Part shown: piece by piece, positions 47,216 through 57,500 of the stretch | Layout of the letters: each line of letters starts with the position of its first letter | Position numbering within the stretch: position 1 is the first letter of the stretch | Assembly (NCBI GenBank): GCA_037951105.1 | Contig: JBAMJV010007392.1 | Coordinates: forward strand, 1 to 64,000 | Direction of reading: 5' to 3' | DNA length: 64,000 bases | Origin: Echinarachnius parma | Lineage: Eukaryota; Echinodermata; Echinoidea; Clypeasteroida; Echinarachniidae | Notes under the pieces: model-generated | Database searches by the model: none | Told to the model about the DNA's origin: nothing | What the model saw: only the letters and a program-made list of their open reading frames with translations | Position numbers and translations under genes: made by a program

Positions 47216-47459
47216 TATTGTTTTGGATATCTGCTGAGAAACATACATGCAGCATCTATGCATTACTACTATTGGTTATTAAATAATGATAATGAAGTTA
47301 AACAGCATTTGAATATCAACAGGGAAAATAAATTCCAGACATCACCACCACCAGAACTCACACGACACACGCATTGTTGTTTTTGTATTATCAATAGAAG
47401 CATGGGACAGGTTTCTGTTTTTCAAATTACCCTTTCGTTAAAAAGATAATTACGGATGA

Positions 47460-47690
47460 AATGTTTGGATTTAAACCGTGTACAAAGTGAGTGCAATGAG
47501 TTAGTGAATATCACTTTGTATTTGCGCTCATTACTCGGCCATATAACATCCATTTAACATGAAATGTTCACCCATTACTCAGTGGACATATCATCTGGAT
47601 TACAACAGTACAGTATTGTATCAACCATTCATCACTTTTTGCACATGTCAACAAAGTTACTAGACCCCTTTAAACTCTCCTACAATGCTT
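47460..47690. repeat. MITE-like repeat, inverted relative to 52,440-52,720
   Basis: The text GTACAAAGTGAGTGCAATGA through GCACATGTCAACAAAGTTAC occurs here and, reverse-complemented, at 52,440-52,640. The end CTAGACCCCTTTAA matches TTAAAGGGATCTAG there and at 10,558. Confidence 0.75.
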
Positions 47691-47727
47691 ATTAAATTCC
47701 TTCAAACCATTTTAGAATTGAGATTTG

Positions 47728-48424
47728 TAGGCAAAGATAATTTCTTGGGTGTAGACAAGTTATTCGAGGTTGGGTTTGCAAGTGCAGTGGATTATTAGTG
47801 GCAGACCACATAACATGATACCAACTATCAACCCCCCTTTTCCCCCTTAAAACCATATTAAATTCCAACAATCCTTCATAGGATCAAGATTAGAAGGCAA
47901 ATATAATTTCTTGGGTGTAGCCCAGCTTTTCCAGGTTTGGTTTGCACGCCTTGTGGACCACGCAACATGATACCAACTAGTAACCACACCCCCCCCCCCC
48001 CCCCCCCTTCAAGTACTATAAACATTATTAATTTCGCGCGATTAATATTTTGCGCTGAGCAACACAAAAACACATTCGCAGGTTTTTAATTTTGCTGCCG
48101 AGCAAGTGTTCACACGCATTGCAAACCACGCATTTATATTCGTGGGTTTTAATATTTGCGGACGCCGACTTCAGCGCGAAATCCGCGAAAATTAATGCAC
48201 CATGAACATTACCACGTTTACAGTAGCTTGGCGACACATACGATTTCGAACCATGTTCCCTTATCCCCTCCCCCCCCCCCCCCCCCCTCCCCCACTTAAA
48301 CCCTTCTAAAATCCTCCTTAATAGGATTAGTAGGCAAAGATCATTTCTTGGGTGTAGCCAAGCTTCTCCAGGTTTGGTTTGCAGGTGTTGTTGATCATCC
48401 GTGGTGGACCACACAACATGATAC
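47728..48424 (-). pseudogene. Three decayed copies of the CYB5R last-exon 3' part
   Basis: Segments at 47,728-47,822, 47,891-47,977 and 48,331-48,424 resemble the final part of the coding exon at 48,519-48,691. All share AGGCAAA-GAT, ATTTCTTGGGTGTAG, CCAGGTTTGGTTTGCA and a GGACCAC-CAACATGATAC version of the region encoding the CGPPPM motif. They carry indels and stops. The lead-in text (AAACCCTCCTAAA-type) is repeated as well, so the unit includes 3'-flanking sequence. The true exon is the copy with the intact frame and acceptor. Confidence 0.75.
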
Positions 48425-48518
48425 TACAGGCGTAGTTTTAATTTAGCTTGGCCACACTTGGCGTCCCCTTAAACCCTCCTAAAACCCTCGCTCAATTCCT
48501 ACAATCTGTAATTCTTTT

Positions 48519-48691
48519 TTAGTAGGCAAAGATCATTTCTTGGGTGTAGCCTAGCTTCTCCAGGTTTGGTTTGCAGGCATAGTCAATCATCGGTGGCGGG
48601 CCGCACATCAGAATCAAGGTGTCATCCCCTGGGGGAGGCATGTTGTCCCTCAACATGTCTTCGTTGACGAAACCGGAGCCGTATTCCCAAC
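48519..48691 (-). CDS. CYB5R: CYB5R last coding exon
   Basis: The acceptor CTGTTCAATTCAG precedes GTTGGGAATACGG. With the G of the previous exon it reads [14 protein letters not shown], then [20 protein letters not shown] and [20 protein letters not shown], ending with TAA at 48,519-48,521. CGPPPM is the NADH-binding signature of the family, and an aromatic C-terminus is usual. Confidence 0.95.
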
Positions 48692-51517
48692 CTGAATTGA
48701 ACAGAATTGTAGGGAGAAAAAATCTCAATTAAAAGCAAACATTTCAAACATTATCAATTAAATGATTATGAAACAAGAGCATGTTGTCCCTCAACATATC
48801 TTCGTTGACAAAACCAGAGCTGTACTCCCAACCTGAATTGAACAGAATTGTAGGGAGACAAAATCTCAGTTAAAGCAAACATTTCAAGCATTATCAATTA
48901 ATTGATTATGAAACAAGAGCATGTTGTCCCTCAACATATCTTCGTTGACAAAACCGGAGCTGGACTCTCAACCTGAATGGAAAAGAACAGAGGAAGAACT
49001 AGATGGATCTTCGACTGCGCGCAGTCGAAAATTATGCCTCCGCTATGACGCGATTTTAATATCAAGCCCAAATTAACATGCACTGAATTAATTTTTTCAT
49101 ATATTTTTCATATATTTTAAGTCCTGTGACCTTGACCATATGACCCCAAACTTGTATTGCTACATTGGCTTTGTAAGAAACATTCAGGTATCAAGTTTGA
49201 TTGAAATCGGACATTTAGTTCTTGAGATTTTGCCATTACAAGCTTTTTTGCATGTATAATGAGTCCTATGACCTTGACATCATTACCCCAACATTGTATG
49301 GCTACATTGATTGACTCTTTATGATACATTCAGGTACCAAGTCTAATAGAAATCTGACATTCGGTTCTTGAAATTTGGCCATTACAAGCCATTTTTGCAT
49401 ATATATATGGAGTCATGTGACCTTGACCTTTGACGTCATGACCCCCAAATCTACTCAGATCATTGGCACCCCGATATGTACACTCATACCAAGTTTGAAA
49501 TGAATCCATCAACCGGTTTGTGAGAACGATGCATTATTACACATATATTGAGTCCTGTGACCTTGACCGTTGACCTCATGAACCCAAAATATACTCAGAT
49601 CATTGGCACCCCAAGATACATACATGAATCAAGTTTGGTGAGAATCCGTCAATTGGTTCTTGAAATAACGCGATCACGAGCTATTTTTGCATATATAATG
49701 AGCCCTGTGACCTTTGACCTTATGACCCCAAAATCTAATCAGATCATTGGCACCCCAAGATACATACATGAACCAAGTTTGGTGAGAATCAGTCAATCGG
49801 TACTTGAAATAACGCGATCACAAGCTATTTTTGCATATATAATGAGCCCTATGACCCTTGACCTTTGACCTCATGACCCAAAATCTAATCAGATCATTGG
49901 CACTCCAAGATACATACATGAACCAAGTTTGGTGAGAATCCGTCAATCGGTTCTTGAAATAACGCGATCACGAGCTATTTTTGCATATATAATATGCCCT
50001 GTGACCTTTGACCTTTGACCTCATGACCCCAAAATCTAGTCAGATCATTGGCACCTCAAGATACATACATGAACCAAGTTTGGTGAGAATCCGTCAATCG
50101 GTTCTTGAGATAACGCGATCACGAGAACGGGATGTACGGACGTACGTATGTACGGACGGACGGACAACCCCAAAACATAATGCCTCCGGCTACTTCGTTG
50201 CGGAGGCATAAAAAGGAAAATTAACACCTTGAGTTTCAATGTCGCAATTTTGCACTACATAGTTCGCGTTGAATCTACATCTATCTGGCCCTCTTCGTTA
50301 CCTCCTCCACCACTAGCACTTGCCTGATTGCCCTGGGCAAATACAAATTTATATCAGGCAAATAAAATGTCAATAATGGTTTAGCTTGGTTGACCAGTCG
50401 GGCAAACTAAATAACTAATCAACTACTGTTGCTTCACATAGCTGCTTCAAGGGATTACTGCATCAAGTATACTACTAGAGAAAATGTTATATCTTATGTG
50501 TAAATCTCATGCACAAACAGGCCAGTAAGAAAAATATTAGTTTGGAAGCTCGATATATGTGACCGGCCATAGCGAAACCCGGCACTTGTTGGTAATTCAT
50601 GATTTGAAGAAATTTTAAGTTCAAACAATGTGTGCAAAACACCTACGATTGTAAAATTCAAACAATCATATCTTCGCAAATTATTGACCAATTAGTTAGA
50701 ACAAAGGATCAAATGAAAGCTTGTGATGAGGCCTTTCTAATGGTATGAAAATCTACATTTTGATTTTTACCGACAAGTGCCGGGTTTTGCTATAGCCGGT
50801 CACATATCTGAACTGACCTTCCTCTGGGCGGTCAAGGGTGTACCACAGGTGGAATCTCTCTGGCTGCTCCTTCTTCACCTTCTCCAGCTCATCTCGCAGC
50901 AGGATGTCTTTCTCCGTCTGTAACATTAAACAAATAAACAAGTCTTCTTTTTTTTTACCCAATGTTTAATTTTGTCAAAACTTATCATTATTTTATATCA
51001 TCAAAGAGAAGATTAGAATATCTACACTTTCGCTTTGCTACATGTATATGTTTTAATCTAAGGTTACAAATGACTTTCCATGATTTAAATTAACTTGAAA
51101 ATTAAGATTAGCTTTAACTCTTTATAAAATCTCTGAAGACTAATCTAGTTAGCAAACAAAAGCCAGAGATCGCAGTTGTGCTGCTTGTCCCTAAATACAG
51201 CCGGAAAATTGTTTAGGACCATTACCATTTTCAATTACTAGCTGTGATATTACATTTGGGTACTATGGTGAAATCTGTATGATATAGTGACCACTGAAGG
51301 GAAACAAGAAAAGTGGTCACTGTAGACAGGTGACCTATAGAGACCTTTATAGGTTCAATAACACCATACTTTTCTGCAGGGGATCTCTTCTTGTGGCCAC
51401 TATAGACCAGGCACGGATGGGGGGGGGGGGGGGTTAGGGGGTTTAAATCCCCCCCTTGGGCTGCCAAGTGAAAATGTGATGTGCATAGAAAAACGCCATC
51501 ATGGGTTTTAAACCCCC

Positions 51518-51557
<40 letters not shown>

Positions 51558-54500
51558 TTGGGCTGCCAAGTGAAAATGTGATGTGGAAAACATCACTTAC
51601 AGGGGTTCAAAATAGCAAAAAAAAATCGGCTCGTGGACGATGCTCTGCATCGTCATTGGGTCAAACCCCCCCCCCCCCCCTTAGCAAAAAGACATCACTT
51701 ACGGGGGTTCAAAATAGCCACAAAAAAATCGCCTCGCCGCTACGCGGTTCGGATTTCGCGGCTCGTGGACGATGCTCCGCATCGTCATTGGTTAAACCCC
51801 CCCCCCTTAGCAAAAAGCTAGATCCGCCCCTGTAGACAGGTGGCCGCTAAGACAGGTTTTACTGTATATTACAAAGTGTTCTCAAGATTCTTACCTGGTT
51901 TGCAAACAGAAGCCAGAGGTTGCAGTTGTCTTGATTGTCCTTGAAGACCGCCCGGACCAGCTGCAGCATTGGGGTGATTCCTGCACAAAAATAAATAAAT
52001 ATGTTTGTAATTGACGATTTATGACACATAAATGCATATGTATTGATTCGGTTCTCTGTCTTTCAATACGAGGGTCCTGGTTTAATGCCCAACACGTGCC
52101 ATTTGTGTTCTTCAGGAAGACAATTTATCCACATTTAGACCTGGGGGCCAATTGTTGTAAGTGTCCAATTATCCTTACCGCTTTGACAACAGCCAATCAG
52201 CATAGAGCATTTACAATAATTGTACACTTACAACGATTGGACAAGTTTATGAAACGGGGCCCAGGAATAAAAGATGTGGCACTGATGAAAATATGAGTCA
52301 ATGACTAAAGTTTAGATGCTATGGAGTAACTTTATCTAAACATTTTCAATTTATAAGTAACATCACCCATGCACTATGTACAAATTTATGGTACCATAAC
52401 TCGTGAGAAATAAATGTGAAAATATTGTGGACTTTGATTTAAAGGGATCTAGTAACTTTGTCGACATGTGCAAAAAGTGATGAATGGTTGATACAATGTA
52501 TAGTGTTGTTATCTGATATGTCCACTGGGTATTGTGTGAAAATTTCAAGTTAAATGGACGTTATATGGCCAAGTAATGAGCACAAATGCAAAGTGATATT
52601 CACTAACTCATTGCACTCACTTTGTACAGTGTCAACGATCAAGTGGATAATTTAACATCTGAACACTTCAATCGTAATTATCTTTTTAACGAAAGGGAAA
52701 TTTGAAAAACCGAAACCTGTCCCATGCTTTTATTGTTAATACGAATACAACAAGGTATGAGGGAACCGCTAGAATTCCAATTGGATTTTGAGAATTTGGA
52801 CAATGTTACTTAGGGGCAATTCCAAGCAAACGCCGTGACGGTCAGAGGGTGTTTCTCACAATGAAAGTCCAAATAACTCATAAAATCTAAATATCTAGAA
52901 CCAACTTTTGATATGCATCTGTAACCACTATTCTACCAATAATTTACAATAGGCAAGAAAACCAAAATTCCCAATAAATTATTAATTATGAATATCAATA
53001 TCTGCCGTAACGCCGTGATGGCAAAAAGACATGGGTTTCTTACATGCTAAGAAACTAAGTAAACTCTGTGAACTACAGGAACATTTTGCACTTTTGTCAC
53101 ATTGATTCTTTGTACTAGATATCAAGCTAGAACATCCAAATAAAAATGTAGAAAAAATCCAATGCTCATAGTAAATATGATATCAAAAATGTATCTATGC
53201 ACTGTAACGCCGTGACTGTAACGCCGTGACCTCTGAATTGTACATGTTATATATATGGGAGATATTAAAGAGATGAATAATATGATATAATTTTAATGTA
53301 GTGATCCAGAATCAATAAAGAACTAGATGAATGGGTGATATAACCAAGATGCTATTAAATGATCATCCGCATGACACAAATTTGCAGCACAGCGCCCTCT
53401 ATTGATAAAAAAATCTTTTAGGACATAATGGAAATTCTTATCTATTTCAGAAGTTAGTTAATGGAACCATCAAATATTAAAACCAAAATACATACTTAAA
53501 TGTAACAATGAAATATGAGACCTTTGACATCTGACCTTTGACCTTGTTTCTCAAAATAACATACAAATGTTTAATTTTTGGTCTGCAGTGCATATTTGCA
53601 AGTGATTTGTTTCATGTAACATGATTTCAGAGTTAGTAAATGTTTGTTTTTTAATTGGTAATTATCCGAGTGACCTTTGACCTGTGCCCCAAATAGTTTC
53701 AGAAAATTGTCTTTTACCTACAGTACTCTTTCTAACATTGATTCTGGAACTTAATTGTGAGAACAAAAAACAACAACAATATTTTGACCTGTTGACCTAT
53801 GACCTCCCATGACCCCATTCCCTAATCAGGTCATATACTTCACTGGACGCATACCAGTATTATTATCATGTTATCCTTCAAGGATTCTCAAACTATCTTG
53901 ATAATAATATAATTTGTGCATATTTGTTAGCTATGTGACCTTTGACCTTTGACCTCATGGACCAAAATCATATCCAATAATCCGTACCTCTAAATACATG
54001 GATTGTACAAAGTTTGAACGAAATCCATCCAACGATTCTTGAGATATTGAAAAAAAGAACACTGATGTACAGATGCACATACAGACAGACGGACATACAA
54101 CCCATACACATACATGACTCAGGTAACTTTGAGATGGAAACATTATCAACTGACCCTATTCATATAATTATAGCATGAGCAATGCCCAAGCATACCTACA
54201 AAAAATATCTTACACTATTTGATTATGTCTACTGTGTTATGTCAATGGGAATCCAGTAGGTAGCGTCACGGCGTTACACAAAACGTAAACGTAAATATTT
54301 AATTGAATGTTTTGTGAAAATAACTGAAAATTAATTTATGCTATATATTAACAATAAAATAATAGTTTACAATTTTTTTTTCCAAAAACAAAATACATTT
54401 TTGGAAAGTTCAATCTTTTAGCTTTCATTTGATACCAAATTTGTTATGGTACAACGAATTTGAAAAATCAGTGGTTATGTCAATGTTTGCTTGGAATTGC

Positions 54501-57500
54501 CCTTAGTCCCTTTAATATGTCTACTCTCGATCAACTGACCCGTTCCTCCTGCGATCATGCCAATGTTCCTCACAGTCTTCTGCTTGGGGGGAGACTTCTT
54601 CTCAGGTTTGATGCTGAATGTACCTGCACATTTTAAAAAAAAAAACAATTCATTGTATCCTTGATTAGAATCATCTGATTGTGAAACTGGTAGATCAACA
54701 ATTTGAATTAAACAAAAAAACAATTCATTGTATCCTTGATTATAATCATCTGATTGTGAAACTGGTAGATCAACTATTCAATAAGTTTGTTTGTGTCCCC
54801 ACCATGGACTCTTTTAAATCACTGTTAAAAACACATACTCAATCATTATGCAGTTAATGTATTTGTTTTGTACGTCTGTATTAAGTTTTATTCATTGGTT
54901 AATATTTCTCTCTTTTTTTATTTCTCAGGGCTTAGAAACAGTGTATTAAGCGCTATATAAATTGTGTATATTATTATTATTTATTATTATTATTATAAAG
55001 GGAATAGTATGACTGATCATCAATGTTATTATCTTTACAATGTTATTATCTAGGAATTCCTTAGCATCCTGAAAATGTCTCTTAAAAATATTAAGACTCT
55101 TGGACCAATCTAAACTGCTAGGACATATTTAAAACCAAATAACAGTATTGGGAAACGCCCCACACACACAAAATTAAAATATATAGATTTTACCACACAA
55201 GCCCTTTTTATACTTATTAATAATAATAATAATATCCTCAATTAACAATACTGATCAAATAGTTTGGCCAATATAGATGTTATAGGTAATTTTCCCAATA
55301 CTGTTATTTGGCTTTAAATAGATAATATCTAAGTATTATGCAGGTGTCATTTGTATGACACACCTCTTGACCCCCGGGAAAGGTGCGTCATGGATGTGTC
55401 ATGTTCTCCCATATTGATGACGCACAGAACCGCCATGGAAGCAAAAGGTCAGTCACAACACTGACCCATGTGTGCATCATAGTCAGTCACTTTACCATGG
55501 GTGCGGTGCATCACAAGGTTCGTCAATAGGACCAATAGGACAGTCATTTTCATGAAATGGTGCGTCAAAATTTTGACTCAAATATGCGTCAATGTTTCCT
55601 AATGGCGAGTCACTTTTTCTGACGGAGGGTGCGTCATGGTTCATAAAAGGGTGACACACATCGGTACAATGACGCACCTTTCCCGGGGGTCAAGAGGTGC
55701 GTCATACAAATGACACCTGCATTAAGACAATCTTACCTCTGCCGTCATAGACAAGAAGACCACTTGGACCACGGACATCAATGGCATCCATGATTTCCAT
55801 GTTGTCAAGGAACTGAGACATCTTGCCGCCATCGGGGAACTTAGGGTGCACATTCTTGAAGTACACCTGCAAAGGAAAAAAGGTAGAGTAACATAATTGG
55901 CATTTGTTGTAAGTGAACAACAATGACGTACTAATACTAGGAAACAAAAGTCAAGAAAAGGAGAAGAAAATGGTATGAATTCCCAACTGCAAAGGAGCAA
56001 GCTTTCAAGACATCTTGCCTCCATCAGGAACTTGGGGTGCACATTCTTGAATTACACCTTCAAAGGAAAATAAGTAGAATAACATAATTGGCATTTGTTG
56101 TAAGTGAACAAAAATGACGTACTAATACTAGGAAACAAAAGTCAAGAAATGGTATGAATTCTTAACTACAAAGGAGCAAGCTATCAGGACATCTTGCCTG
56201 CATCAGGGAACTTGGGGTGCACATTCTTGACGTACACCTGCAAAGGAAAATAAGTAGAATAACATAATTGGCATTTGTTGTAAGTGAACAACAATGATGT
56301 ACTAATACTAGGAAACAAAAGTCAAGAAAAGGAGAAGAAAATGGTATGAATTCTCAACTGCAAAGGAGCAAGCTATCAGGACATCTTGCCTCCATCAGGA
56401 ACTTGGGGTGCACATTCTTGATGTACACCTGCAAAGGAAAAGGAGAAGAACATGATTATAACCATTTTCTTGTAGAAGCACAGACTAACTCACAACAAAT
56501 ATCAGAAGTAATGGAAAAGGAGTAGAAAATGATACTGTATGCCTTTTTTTATAAATGAAGCACAGTACTGGGAAATAAATGCCTCCATCAGAGAACTTTG
56601 GGTGCACATTCTTGAAGTACACCGGTAAAGAAAACGGAGAACATGATTTTAACCATTTCCCTGTAAATCTACTGTATTGACTGGAGTCGAGACAAATTTC
56701 AGGAAACAAAAGGACCTTGATAAGTTTCATACAGCGTTTTGTCATTAAATAAGTAAATATACATGGAATTAGTCAACACTTTTAAAGTGAATGGAATATA
56801 TACTTGCTGTAATACACATTAATTCCTTGAGAAGATAGTCTTAGCCTTTTTGTCATCATAAAATTACTATCAAATGAATGAAATCTCCAATTGCTTTGTG
56901 TTGGACTCAGAGAAGAATATTCATGGGGGTTCAGGGCGAATTAACGCCTCAAATTACCAAAATAGCTCCCAAAATATGCAACAGTACTATGCAAACTAAT
57001 TTCATAGTCTTTTCCATACTGTTATATTTGAAAAGTAGCCCCGAAAATAAAAATTATAATTTCTTTCCAACTTCCTAGGATACATGTAGATTTATATCTT
57101 ACAGGGAAAAAGTTAAAATATATATTTGAGGGGCTATTTTTCAAGCTCTCCTGCACGAAAATAACACTCAAAGAATTGATTTGCATTGAACTCTATGCAA
57201 ATTTTCCAGGGCTCTTTTATGATTTTAGGGGGCTCTATTTGGCATTTCGGGGCGAAATCGCCCAAGCCCCCGTGTATTTTTGTCACTGTACCTTAATAAC
57301 GAGGTCAACGTATCCCTTATCGTCGTCGCTGCTAACCGGGGTGTATGGACGAACAACAAGCTTCCCATCCACCCTGGTGGTCAGGTAGATATGCTGACCT
57401 GAAGGAATGAAAATAATCAAATGCAAAATACATCATGTCTAGACATAATAATAGACAATCTGAGCACTTCTATATCTTTTTTTCTTCCTTTCACGACAGA

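Noticed and set aside
49548..50211. Repetitive plus-strand protein-like frames ([11 protein letters not shown] repeats)
   Set aside because: They come from a minisatellite of about 150 bp within a mobile element; the frame is kept only over some units.
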